In this document: in pieces, positions 43,828 to 52,047 of the stretch
Layout of the letters: each line of letters begins with the position of its first letter
Position numbering within the stretch: position 1 is the stretch's first letter
DNA from: an uncultured Agathobacter sp.
Lineage (GTDB): Bacteria > Bacillota > Clostridia > Lachnospirales > Lachnospiraceae
Length of the DNA stretch: 54,216 nucleotides
Assembly: GCA_934359755.1 (NCBI GenBank)
Contig: CAKRLV010000017.1
Location: forward strand, 1-54,216
Reading direction: 5' to 3'
Notes under the pieces: generated by a model
Database searches by the model: none
Told to the model about the DNA's origin: nothing
The model's input: only the letters and a program-made list of their open reading frames with translations
Position numbers and translations under genes: made by a program

Positions 43828-45156
43828 ATGATAAATAGAGAGATATTATATGAACGAAATCTGACAGGAAGCTACATGAAAATTCCCGTTGCGTTGAATG
43901 CAAAATTTGACGAAAAAATAATGCTTAAAAGAAAATTACCAGGATTATTGCCGATAGAGAGATGTTATGTAAATGGACATGGTCAATATTGGTACAATAT
44001 CACAGGAAAGCAGTCGCTTGATACATATTGTAAGGTCAGAAGTATTGGCATAGATTTTATCGAACGGATGATTATAAGTATATGTAATGAACTAGAAATA
44101 TTGGAATGGAATCTGCTTGATATTAATAGTTTGATGTTGGATCCAGAGCTAGTATTTGTGACAAATCAAAATGGTGAAATAATATTTACGATTTATCCGG
44201 GCGAGCATACTATGCTTTCAATGGAATTTCAACAGCTTATGGAATATATGCTGACTAAAATAGATCACAGTGATATGGATGCGGTTCATGCTGCGTATGC
44301 AATATATGAAAAGACGTTGGATGACACATATAGTATAGTAGATATTCGCGATATGATCGTTAGTAAGAAAGAAAAATGTGTTGATGCTGCAATATTACAC
44401 ACTCAGGTAAATGAACAAAAAAATGGAATTAAAAGCAGCGAGAAAAATAGTCTACATAATGCTTATGAATTGGATGAGGATCATTATAAGCAAGAAGGTA
44501 TTGACGCTAAGGAAAAAAAGAGTTTTCTTCAGAAAATTGAGGCGTTACTATTAAAAAGTGATGCAATTTCAAGAAGCATAGAATCTATCAAAAAATATAT
44601 TAATGAGTGTAAAAACAAAAGAAGCAGCATTGATGATATTAAAGAGTATAAAAGTAAAAGAAATGGCATTGATGATATTAAAGAGTATAAAAGTAAAAGA
44701 AATAGTATTGGTGATAGAAAGGAAAATAATAAAAGGTGGAATAAGAAAAAAATTCCTGATAATGAGCAGTTATGGATTACACCTGATATAGAAGATTATA
44801 ATGATGAGCCGGATATAATTATTCAAGATAATCCAACAGTATGTTTGCGTAATTACGTTGCCAGACCCAGAGGAGTTCTTTTGTATGACGGAGCGGATGA
44901 ATTTGAAAATATATCATTGGCTGGAAATACAATAAGGCTTGGTAAAGCAGTAGATGCAGATGTAATGATTGATAAAGAGACTATTAGCAAGTTTCATGCC
45001 AAAATAGAGCAGCACAATAAAGAATTTTATATAGAAGATTTGAATTCTACTAACGGAACAACAGTAAATGGAGAGGCTCTTTCTTATAAGGAGAGAAGGA
45101 AGTTGGAGATAAATGATATAGTTCAATTGGCTGATGTAAGATATAGGTTTGTATAG
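43828..45156 (+). CDS. FHA-domain protein of the Tad operon (DUF6382-like N-terminus)
   Basis: The ATG at 43828 follows GAAGGGA; an earlier GTG at 43813 is less likely. The 442-residue protein has an N-terminal domain of about 200 residues, which I recall as DUF6382 in Lachnospiraceae. A charged repeat-bearing linker follows, and a C-terminal FHA domain (about 352-442) has IRLGKAVDADV, SKFHAKI and LNSTNGTTVNG with the phosphothreonine-binding Arg, Ser and Asn residues. FHA domains bind phosphothreonine, so a kinase partner is expected. The unusual kinase at 30595-31977 is the nearest candidate. Confidence 0.85.
   Translation: MINREILYERNLTGSYMKIPVALNAKFDEKIMLKRKLPGLLPIERCYVNGHGQYWYNITGKQSLDTYCKVRSIGIDFIERMIISICNELEILEWNLLDINSLMLDPELVFVTNQNGEIIFTIYPGEHTMLSMEFQQLMEYMLTKIDHSDMDAVHAAYAIYEKTLDDTYSIVDIRDMIVSKKEKCVDAAILHTQVNEQKNGIKSSEKNSLHNAYELDEDHYKQEGIDAKEKKSFLQKIEALLLKSDAISRSIESIKKYINECKNKRSSIDDIKEYKSKRNGIDDIKEYKSKRNSIGDRKENNKRWNKKKIPDNEQLWITPDIEDYNDEPDIIIQDNPTVCLRNYVARPRGVLLYDGADEFENISLAGNTIRLGKAVDADVMIDKETISKFHAKIEQHNKEFYIEDLNSTNGTTVNGEALSYKERRKLEINDIVQLADVRYRFV
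44627..44720 (+). repeat. 39-bp coding repeat in the FHA gene
   Basis: The unit encodes SIDDIKEYKSKRN and is present at 44627 and 44666 almost unchanged, with a diverged partial copy from 44705. It extends the linker ahead of the FHA domain. Confidence 0.9.
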
Positions 45157-45264
45157 TTGATTGGCAAGTTGTATAATATTCTTATAATAATAAGGGTAAC
45201 TGTAAAGCTTACTTAAAAAATGGCAAATCACTGATTGCTATATTGTATTTATAAGGAGTATTGT

Positions 45265-45909
45265 ATGAAGCTTGAAGAAACAACAGAATATGTGTCGTCA
45301 AAACCATATATGACAATTTTTATGATTATAATTAACATAATTGTATTTATTATTCTTGAAAGTATGGGGGATACTAATGATGCAGGATTTATGTTGGATC
45401 ACGGTGCTATATATCCAGATAAAATAATATATGAGGAAGAATACTGGAGGTTTTTTACAGCTACATTTATGCATTTTGGATTCCAGCATATAATGAATAA
45501 CATGATTATGTTAGGAGTCAGTGGAAAAATATTAGAAGATGCAATGGGACATATTAAATTTACGATTTTGTATATATTTGCAGGAATTGGTGGCAGTATA
45601 TTATCATTTATGCAGATGTATAATAGCGGGGAATATGCAGTGTCGGCAGGGGCATCAGGTGCTATATTTGGAATTATAGGTGCACTTTTGTGGGTAATAA
45701 TCAGGAATAAAGGACAATTTGAAGATATAACAGGAAAGGGAATAATTCTGGTTATCGGTCTGAGTATGTACTATGGATTGACAACAGGCGGAGTAGATAA
45801 CTGGGGACATGTTGGTGGCTTAGCTTCAGGGTTTATTATAGGAATTATTTTATATCGCAAAAGACCTGTAAATATTGATTTTATTCAAGAAAATCAATAT
45901 ACTAAGTAA
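45265..45909 (+). CDS. Rhomboid-family intramembrane serine protease
   Basis: The ATG at 45265 follows AAGGAG 6 nt upstream. The 214-residue protein has six membrane helices. Conserved points are F-M-H-F-G-F-Q-H-I-M-N-N (helix 2), the catalytic Ser in GASGAIFG, and the catalytic His in NWGHVGGL. Rhomboids cut membrane-anchored proteins within the bilayer. It lies 108 bp after the FHA gene on the same strand, so a link to pilus substrate processing is possible but not shown. Confidence 0.92.
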   Translation: MKLEETTEYVSSKPYMTIFMIIINIIVFIILESMGDTNDAGFMLDHGAIYPDKIIYEEEYWRFFTATFMHFGFQHIMNNMIMLGVSGKILEDAMGHIKFTILYIFAGIGGSILSFMQMYNSGEYAVSAGASGAIFGIIGALLWVIIRNKGQFEDITGKGIILVIGLSMYYGLTTGGVDNWGHVGGLASGFIIGIILYRKRPVNIDFIQENQYTK

Positions 45910-45935
45910 TATCATTGAGATGGGAGAAAGACACT

Positions 45936-46925
45936 ATGAAGATAAATATATATTATGGTGGTAGAGGGTTGCTTGATGATCCTACTTTGTATGTATTAAA
46001 TAAAATGGAAGACGTTCTTAGAGAGTTGAGAGTAAAAGTGGAACGTTATAACATATATGAGCACAAGAATGAAATAGCGACTCTTCCACAGACATTTAAG
46101 GATGCTGATGGAATTGTGCTTGCTACTACAGTTGAGTGGCTAGGTATTGGCGGATATATGCAGGAATTTCTTGATGCATGCTGGTTATATGGAGATAAGG
46201 AGAAAATAAGCAACACATATATGCAGCCTATAGTTATGTCAACTACATATGGAGAGCGAGAGGGTGAGCTTACACTTGCAAATGCGTGGGAGATATTAGG
46301 TGGCTTGCCATGTGCAGGATTATGTGGATACATAGAGGACCTTGTTATGTTTGAAATGAATCCAGATTACAATATTATAATAGAGAAGAAGGCGGAAAAT
46401 CTGTATCGTACCATATCACAGAAGGTAAAGAGTCTTCCTACTAGTAATCAGGCTGTAAAACAGAGCGTGCTTAGAACTCAGCAGTTAAATCTGACTCCAC
46501 AGGAAAGTGAGCAATTGTCTAAGTATGTATCTGATGATACATACGTAAAAAAGCAGAAAGAGGATATAGAAGAGCTTGCTTCGATATTCAAGGATTTGAT
46601 GGGGCAGGAAGAGAGTACACCAGATGCTCCTTATATTAAGGATTTTAAGGCGAGATTTATGCCGCAGGAAGATTTTTCGGCAAGCTATTCATTTATGATT
46701 GAAGGAATGAAAAAGCCTTTATATGTAGGTATAAAGCTGGATGAATTAAATATTCACTATGGTGAGGAAGAAGCAATTGAAGTGTATGCAAAGCTTTCTG
46801 ATGAAGTGATGCAATCGATAGTTGATGGCAGAATGACATTCCAGAGGGCATTTATGACAGGTGAAATGACTGCAAAGGGAAATTTCAAGACGCTTAGAAT
46901 GCTTGATCAATTATTTCCTTTTTAA
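45936..46925 (+). CDS. Flavodoxin-like domain fused to SCP2-like domain
   Basis: The ATG at 45936 follows GGGAGAAAG. The 329-residue protein starts with a flavodoxin/NAD(P)H-reductase-like fold (residues about 1-165): INIYYGG, a TTVEWLGIGGYMQEFLDAC loop and STTYGEREGE at the expected flavin position. The C-terminal part (about 225-329) reads ASYSFMIEGMKKPLYVGI and then DGRMTFQRAFMTGEMTAKGN, as in SCP2 sterol-carrier-like domains. A fusion of this kind implies redox chemistry on a hydrophobic ligand, but the ligand is not known. Downstream lies a short repeat array. Confidence 0.78.
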   Translation: MKINIYYGGRGLLDDPTLYVLNKMEDVLRELRVKVERYNIYEHKNEIATLPQTFKDADGIVLATTVEWLGIGGYMQEFLDACWLYGDKEKISNTYMQPIVMSTTYGEREGELTLANAWEILGGLPCAGLCGYIEDLVMFEMNPDYNIIIEKKAENLYRTISQKVKSLPTSNQAVKQSVLRTQQLNLTPQESEQLSKYVSDDTYVKKQKEDIEELASIFKDLMGQEESTPDAPYIKDFKARFMPQEDFSASYSFMIEGMKKPLYVGIKLDELNIHYGEEEAIEVYAKLSDEVMQSIVDGRMTFQRAFMTGEMTAKGNFKTLRMLDQLFPF

Positions 46926-46943
46926 AAATAATATATGTCAAAA

Positions 46944-47000
46944 GGCATAAGAGACAAAGGGCATAAGAGTCAAATAGCATAAGAGACAAAGGGCATAAAT
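46944..47000 (+). repeat. 16-bp tandem repeat, about 3.5 copies
   Basis: The unit GGCATAAGAGACAAAG occurs at 46944, 46960 (variant), 46976 and partly at 46992. A related sequence, GGCATAAAAGTGAAAG, forms the start region of the next gene at 47016-47031. Confidence 0.9.
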
Positions 47001-47024
47001 GTTTATATTCAAGGAGGCATAAAA

Positions 47025-47444
47025 GTGAAAGAAGATAATTGTATTTTTTGTAAATTAGCAAATGGAGTAATACCAACTAATTCCATTTATGAAGATGATG
47101 AATTTAACGTAATATTGGATGCGAGTCCAGCTACAAAGGGACATGCATTGATTTTACCAAAAGAGCATTTTGCAAATGTATTTGAGATTGATGAAGATAC
47201 ACTTGCTAAGGCATCTAAGCTTGCAAAGAAAATTGTTACACATGAGAAAGAAATATTGGGATGTGACGGTTATAACATTCTTCAGAATAATGGAGAAGTA
47301 GCAGGTCAGACAGTTTTTCATTATCATATGCATCTTATTCCAAGGTATGAAGAAGGAAATTCAAAAGATATCATAAGCTGGAGACAGAATGAATTTTCAG
47401 ATGATGAAATGAAAGAGATTTGCAATAAAATGAAGTTACAGTAA
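47025..47444 (+). CDS. HIT family nucleotide hydrolase
   Basis: The GTG at 47025 follows AAGGAGG. The 139-residue protein has the zinc-like CIFCKLANG at its N-terminus, then the HIT signature HYHMHLIPRY (H-x-H-x-H) at about residues 103-112. HIT proteins of this size (HinT-like) hydrolyse adenosine phosphoramidates or dinucleotides. It is convergent with murG. Confidence 0.9.
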   Translation: MKEDNCIFCKLANGVIPTNSIYEDDEFNVILDASPATKGHALILPKEHFANVFEIDEDTLAKASKLAKKIVTHEKEILGCDGYNILQNNGEVAGQTVFHYHMHLIPRYEEGNSKDIISWRQNEFSDDEMKEICNKMKLQ

Positions 47445-47457
47445 ATATCTGTACATT

Positions 47458-47485
47458 CGTCAGCTATGCTTACGCATAGTTGACG
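47458..47485. other. Strong hairpin between HIT and murG genes
   Basis: CGTCAGCTATG and CATAGTTGACG form an 11-bp stem with one G-T pair and a 6-nt loop. Neither side has a clear T-tract, so it may be a palindromic element or a weak shared terminator of the convergent genes. Confidence 0.6.
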
Positions 47486-47497
47486 ATGAATAAAAAA

Positions 47498-48565
47498 TTA
47501 TTTTGATACTTCATTAATGAGTTTGATAATTGTTCCGATTGAATCCATTTGTCCACTTTCAGACATTGCATTTATGTATTGAGAACGATTCTTATACACA
47601 TCTTTGACAGCCTTAAGAAGTATCTGATCATTAAGATTTTCCTCTTCAATCACATAAGAGAATCCCTGCTTTTTAAATGAATTTGCATTAAGTACCTGAT
47701 CGCCTCGGCTTGCAGCCGCGGAGAGTGGAATAAGTATATTTGGTTTGTGGAGTGCTAACAATTCACAAATAGAATTAGCCCCGGCTCTAGATATTGCGAT
47801 ATCAGCGAGTGCAAACATATCCGTAAGTTCCTTATTGGCATATTCAAATTGTGCGTAGCCAATTGTACCGGTAAGAGAGTTATCTAGGTTGCCCTTACCG
47901 CAAAGATGAATAACGTAAAATTCTTCAAGTAATTCAGGAAGAATTTTTCTTACAGCTTCATTCACAATTCTTGAGCCTAAACTACCACCGATTATGAGCA
48001 AAACAGGTTTATTGTGATCAGGAAAATTACATAGTTTCATAGCATTTTCAGGTGTTCCACTGAAAAGTTCACGACGTATAGGTGAACCAGTGAGTACAGC
48101 TTTTTCAGAAGGCAGATATTTTAATGTTTCAGGAAAATTACAACATACCTTTTTAGCTCCCTTTATTGCTATTTTATTTGCAAGACCAGGTGTAATGTCA
48201 GACTCGTGAATAATAGCTGGTACATGACAGAACTTTGCAGCAAGTACAACAGGTACAGACACAAATCCACCTTTTGAAAATACAACATTAGGTTTTATTT
48301 TGCGCATCAGGGAAATTGCCTGTCCATAACCTTTTATAACACGAAATGGATCAGAAAAATTCTTTAAATCAAAATAGCGACGCAGCTTACCAGAAGCAAT
48401 ACCATGGTATGTAATTCCCTGAGCTTCGATAAGTCCTTTTTCCATACCATTGTAAGAACCAATGTATTCAATTTCATACCCTGCCTCTTTTAGAGCAGGC
48501 ATTAGAGCAATATTAGGAGTGACATGTCCGGCAGTACCGCCGCCAGTCATAACTATTTTCTTCAT
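47498..48565 (-). CDS. murG: UDP-GlcNAc:lipid I transferase MurG
   Basis: MurG adds GlcNAc to lipid I to make lipid II at the inner membrane face. The 355-residue protein has the N-terminal GGGTAGHVTPN signature, HESDITPGLAN, GGSLGSRIVNEAV and, in the UDP-GlcNAc pocket, ISRAGANSICELLALHKPNILIPL. AAAGGAAA lies upstream of the ATG. It is not in a dcw-type cluster here, an arrangement seen in streptococci and several Clostridia. Confidence 0.93.
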   Translation of the reverse strand: MKKIVMTGGGTAGHVTPNIALMPALKEAGYEIEYIGSYNGMEKGLIEAQGITYHGIASGKLRRYFDLKNFSDPFRVIKGYGQAISLMRKIKPNVVFSKGGFVSVPVVLAAKFCHVPAIIHESDITPGLANKIAIKGAKKVCCNFPETLKYLPSEKAVLTGSPIRRELFSGTPENAMKLCNFPDHNKPVLLIIGGSLGSRIVNEAVRKILPELLEEFYVIHLCGKGNLDNSLTGTIGYAQFEYANKELTDMFALADIAISRAGANSICELLALHKPNILIPLSAAASRGDQVLNANSFKKQGFSYVIEEENLNDQILLKAVKDVYKNRSQYINAMSESGQMDSIGTIIKLINEVSK

Positions 48566-48654
48566 TGTAAATTTCCTTTCATTTTAAATATATATTATTA
48601 AACTATCATATATTAAATTGTCGAAACTTGCGATTAAAACAAGCTCTCATACTC

Positions 48655-48683
48655 TTTAAATAACAGTATTTACTTATTATAAT
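48655..48683 (+). promoter_or_regulatory. Probable sigma-A promoter for the small membrane protein
   Basis: TTTAAA at 48655-48660, 17-bp spacer, then TATAAT at 48678-48683, about 30 bp before the start codon. Confidence 0.55.
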
Positions 48684-48713
48684 ATTCTTGAAAAACAAAT
48701 CAAGGAGGTAATA

Positions 48714-48989
48714 ATGGGCAATTTATATGAGTTATATATCACATACGAAAGCGAAATTGCCACAACACTACAAAGTATACTGATAATTTTAGCTATTGCA
48801 ATACTTATTATTGCAATAAGCATACGAAAAAAACTAAAGAAAATAATAAAACAAGTAAATGCATATTTAAATACTATTATAGAGGATGAAGAAGAAGAAC
48901 TTCAAAAAAAAGAAGTAATGAAAAAAAGAGCTATTCAGGATGAGCAGAGCCAGTTAATTTCAAAGGTTTTAGAGGAAATTTTTCCATAA
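48714..48989 (+). CDS. Small single-pass membrane protein of unknown function
   Basis: The 91-residue protein has a short outer N-terminus, one membrane helix at about 20-37 (LIILAIAILIIAISI) and a charged, helical Lys/Glu-rich tail of about 50 residues with a likely coiled coil. AAGGAGG lies 7 nt before the ATG. It is divergent from murG and 165 bp upstream of the cell-wall hydrolase gene. I do not recognise a family. Confidence 0.72.
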   Translation: MGNLYELYITYESEIATTLQSILIILAIAILIIAISIRKKLKKIIKQVNAYLNTIIEDEEEELQKKEVMKKRAIQDEQSQLISKVLEEIFP

Positions 48990-49023
48990 AAAGTGGAAAA
49001 AACAGTCGATTTTTTGCAAAAAT

Positions 49024-49052
49024 TTGACAATAGATGACTATTATGCTAAAAT
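49024..49052 (+). promoter_or_regulatory. Sigma-A promoter for the cell-wall hydrolase
   Basis: A perfect TTGACA at 49024-49029, exactly 17 bp, then TAAAAT at 49047-49052. The leader is about 100 nt. Confidence 0.75.
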
Positions 49053-49154
49053 GCGTCGCGTAACAACCTTGTAACATTTGAAATAAAATGTTTAAAATTG
49101 AAACATACATGTAATACTATTGGCATAGAATTGCATTATATGGAGGTTAATTAA

Positions 49155-50657
49155 ATGAAACTAAACAAAAAAGTGGTTGAAAGTGCGGCAATATTTGCAT
49201 TTGCGGGTCTACTCTCAATCACAGCGGTTACTAACAGCGAAAATACTGTAGCCAAGAACGATCCAAAAGTAGCAAACAGTGAGGCAACAGAAAAAACTGT
49301 AATAGCAAACACTAGTTTAGAAGATGAAGGAGTTGCAGGAGTTACAGCAAAATTATATGAATATCAGCAGAGAGCAGCAGAGGAATTGATTTCAATTAAT
49401 GCTGTTGACGCGGAGTTTGTAACTGCGTATGAGGATGATGTAGTTACGGAGAATATTCAATTAGCGACTGTGAGTGAATTAGAAGCTGCTCAGAAAGATT
49501 CAGAAGCAGATGAAGAAGCACAGGCAGGCCAGAAAGAATCGGAAGCAGAGGCAGATGAAGAAGCACAGGTAGCCCAGAAAGATTCAGAAGCAGAAGCAGA
49601 TGAAGAAGCGCAGGCGGGCCAGAAAGAATCGGAAGCAGATGAAGAAGCACAGGCAGGCCAGAAAGATTCAGAAGCAGAAGCAGATGAAGATGCACAGGCA
49701 GCCCAGAGTGAATCAGACGAGGAAGATTCTGATAATGAATTGAAAAAAGATTGGTCTGATAAATTGATGGCGGATGTGGATGAGTTTTTGTATGTACGTG
49801 CAGAAAATAAGTCAGATTCATCAATTGTCGGTAAATTGTATAAAGGTGACAGAGCTCTCATTGTGAAAAAAGGCAAAACATGGACTCAGATAGAATCAGG
49901 AAGTGTATCTGGTTATGTGAAAAATGAATACTGTGTTATGGGTGAAGATGCTCTTGACTATGCCAAGAAAAATTGTGGACAGATAGCAACTATAACGATT
50001 GACGGGCTTAGAATAAGAGAAGAGCAAGATGAAAATTCAAGCATAATAACAGCACTTGCATCTGGCGAGAAACTCAAAGTAAAAAAGAACGCAGACACAA
50101 AGGATGGCTGGATAGCAGTAATATATGATGATAAGACAAGATATGTATGTGAAGATTATGTTACAATATCTTATGACACAGGCAAAGCAGTGACACTCGA
50201 GGAAGAGCAGGCTGCATATGATGCGGCTTCACAGGCACAATCAGATGAATCTTCTAGTTCATCAGGATATTCTCAAAAAAATGGAGTTAGCAAGTCACAA
50301 GGCTCATCAGTACCATCAAGCACGGATGATGTCACACTTCTTGCGGCATTGATACAGTGTGAAGCAGGAGGTTGTTCGTACGATTGTCAGCTTGCAGTTG
50401 GAAGCGTAGTGGTCAACAGAGTCAAAAGTGGTGCTTTTCCAAATTCAGTTTACAAGGTAATTTATCAAAAAGGACAGTTTGGTCCTGCGTCATCGGGAAA
50501 GCTTGCAGGTCGATTAAGAAAAGGTGTTAGTTCAACAGCAAGAAGAGCTGCACAAGCTGCGCTTAGTGGAACAGATAATACAAATGGAGCAAAATATTTT
50601 AAATTAGCTTCATCAGGACATAAGGGTGTCAAGTATGGACCAATTGTATTTTACTAG
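49155..50657 (+). CDS. Secreted cell-wall hydrolase with two SH3 domains and SleB-like catalytic domain
   Basis: The 500-residue protein opens with a signal peptide (residues 1-30), then an acidic Ala/Glu/Asp-rich stalk of five repeats at about 113-183. Two bacterial SH3 domains follow (about 200-260 and 273-340), then a Ser-rich linker. The C-terminal Hydrolase_2 (SleB-like) domain at about 390-500 has LAALIQCEAGGCSYDCQLAVG with the catalytic Glu, VVVNRVKSGAFPN and AAQAALSGTDNTNGAKYF. It should cut peptidoglycan glycan strands. GGAGG precedes the ATG. It ends at a terminator. Confidence 0.9.
   Translation: MKLNKKVVESAAIFAFAGLLSITAVTNSENTVAKNDPKVANSEATEKTVIANTSLEDEGVAGVTAKLYEYQQRAAEELISINAVDAEFVTAYEDDVVTENIQLATVSELEAAQKDSEADEEAQAGQKESEAEADEEAQVAQKDSEAEADEEAQAGQKESEADEEAQAGQKDSEAEADEDAQAAQSESDEEDSDNELKKDWSDKLMADVDEFLYVRAENKSDSSIVGKLYKGDRALIVKKGKTWTQIESGSVSGYVKNEYCVMGEDALDYAKKNCGQIATITIDGLRIREEQDENSSIITALASGEKLKVKKNADTKDGWIAVIYDDKTRYVCEDYVTISYDTGKAVTLEEEQAAYDAASQAQSDESSSSSGYSQKNGVSKSQGSSVPSSTDDVTLLAALIQCEAGGCSYDCQLAVGSVVVNRVKSGAFPNSVYKVIYQKGQFGPASSGKLAGRLRKGVSSTARRAAQAALSGTDNTNGAKYFKLASSGHKGVKYGPIVFY
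49491..49703 (+). repeat. 39/45-bp coding repeat, acidic stalk, five copies
   Basis: Units QKDSEADEEAQAG and QKESEAEADEEAQVA alternate in lengths of 13 and 15 residues. The acidic stalk could set the distance of the catalytic domain from the membrane. Confidence 0.93.
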
Positions 50658-50671
50658 ATAATAAATATAGG

Positions 50672-50719
50672 AGCTGCAAATATAGACGAGTAATCTTGTC
50701 TTATTTGTGGCTTTTTTTT
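50672..50719 (+). terminator. Terminator of the cell-wall hydrolase gene
   Basis: AGCTGCAAATATAGACGAG and CTTGTCTTATTTGTGGCT pair with a few mismatches around a short TAAT loop, then T8. Confidence 0.8.
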
Positions 50720-50820
50720 AGATAGAAATTGAATTAGGCAGTTATTTAAACATGGAAATATTGCAACTAAGAAGGAAATGGAGTAAAATTAGCTAAATTG
50801 CATAATAGGAGGAAAGAAAC

Positions 50821-51807
50821 ATGAATTTAAAGGGTCGTCATTTTTTGAAGCTCATGGATTACACACCAGAAGAGATTACATATTTAATTGATTTATCAGA
50901 AGAGCTCAAAGATAAAAAGAAAAAAGGAATCAGGCATGATGAGCTTGTAGGAAAGAATATTGCACTTATTTTTGAGAAGACGAGTACCCGAACAAGATGT
51001 TCTTTCGAAGTAGCAGCACATGATTTGGGTATGCATGTTACATACCTTGATCCAAGTGGATCACAAATTGGAAAAAAGGAAAGTATCGCGGATACAGCCA
51101 GAGTACTTGGACGTATGTTTGACGGAATCGAGTATCGCGGATATGGACAGGAAATAGTAGAAGAATTGGCAGAGTATGCTGGAGTACCAGTCTGGAATGG
51201 ACTTACAAATGAGTTCCATCCAACACAGATGATAGCAGATATGCTTACAATTCGTGAGCATTTGGGAGAATTGAAAGGACTTAAATTTGTATACATGGGT
51301 GATGCACGTTACAATATGGGTAATTCACTTATGGTCACATGTGCAAAGCTTGGAATGAATTTTGTAGCATGCACTAACAAGAAATTTTTCCCAGATACAG
51401 AGTTGGTAAATTACTGCAAAGATGTAGCAAAGACAACAGGAGCAACAATTACACTTACAGAAGATGTCGCAGAAGCAACAAAAGATGCTGACGTGATTTA
51501 TACAGATGTATGGGTATCAATGGGCGAGCCAGAGGAAGTATGGGCAGAGCGTATCAACGATCTTAAGCCATATCAGGTAAACGCAGATGCATTTAAGAAC
51601 GCAAAGGACAGCGCTATTTTCATGCATTGCCTCCCAGCTTTCCATGATTTGAAGACAACTATAGGAAAACAGGTTTATGAGAAATTTGGACTTTCTGAAT
51701 TAGAAGTAACAGATGAGGTATTTGAAGGACCAAGATCAGTTGTTTTTGATGAAGCAGAAAATCGTATGCATTCAATAAAGGCAATTATGTATGCTACATT
51801 AAAGTAG
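50821..51807 (+). CDS. argF: Ornithine carbamoyltransferase
   Basis: The 328-residue enzyme converts ornithine and carbamoyl phosphate to citrulline. It has the carbamoyl-phosphate motif STRTRCSFE, the Q-rich FHPTQMIADMLT and the ornithine-site HCLPAFHD. GGAGG lies 7 nt before the ATG. No other arg genes (carbamoyl kinase, arginine deiminase) are adjacent, so anabolic use in arginine synthesis is more likely than a deiminase pathway, though sequence length and style also resemble ArcB. Confidence 0.93.
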   Translation: MNLKGRHFLKLMDYTPEEITYLIDLSEELKDKKKKGIRHDELVGKNIALIFEKTSTRTRCSFEVAAHDLGMHVTYLDPSGSQIGKKESIADTARVLGRMFDGIEYRGYGQEIVEELAEYAGVPVWNGLTNEFHPTQMIADMLTIREHLGELKGLKFVYMGDARYNMGNSLMVTCAKLGMNFVACTNKKFFPDTELVNYCKDVAKTTGATITLTEDVAEATKDADVIYTDVWVSMGEPEEVWAERINDLKPYQVNADAFKNAKDSAIFMHCLPAFHDLKTTIGKQVYEKFGLSELEVTDEVFEGPRSVVFDEAENRMHSIKAIMYATLK

Positions 51808-51900
51808 TGTCGAACAACAAATAGGAAGCTGAAATTATAGAATAAAGCAATTGCTGATAATTTTATTACAAAAATGTTGGGATTAAAAAGCTAGTAAGCT

Positions 51901-52020
51901 AATATAAAGCTAGTATAATATAAAGCCAGTAATATAAAGCTAGTATAATATAAATCTAGCAATATAAGGCTAGTATAATATAAAGCTAGCAATATAAAGC
52001 TAGTATAATATAAAACTAGT
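51901..52020. repeat. 30-bp tandem repeat, four copies, upstream of birA
   Basis: Copies at 51901, 51931, 51961 and 51991 each read near AATATAAAGCTAGTATAATA followed by TAAAGCTAGC. Each is itself built from two related halves of 14 and 16 nt. It contains several TATAAT-like -10 boxes (AGTATAATAT), which could act as weak promoters for birA. Confidence 0.93.
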
Positions 52021-52047
52021 AAGATAAATCGAGTGGTCGGAGATTAT

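Noticed and set aside
49444..49876. Minus-strand frames opposite the acidic stalk repeats
   Set aside because: Leu/Pro- or Ala/Ser-rich translations of the coding repeat on the wrong strand.
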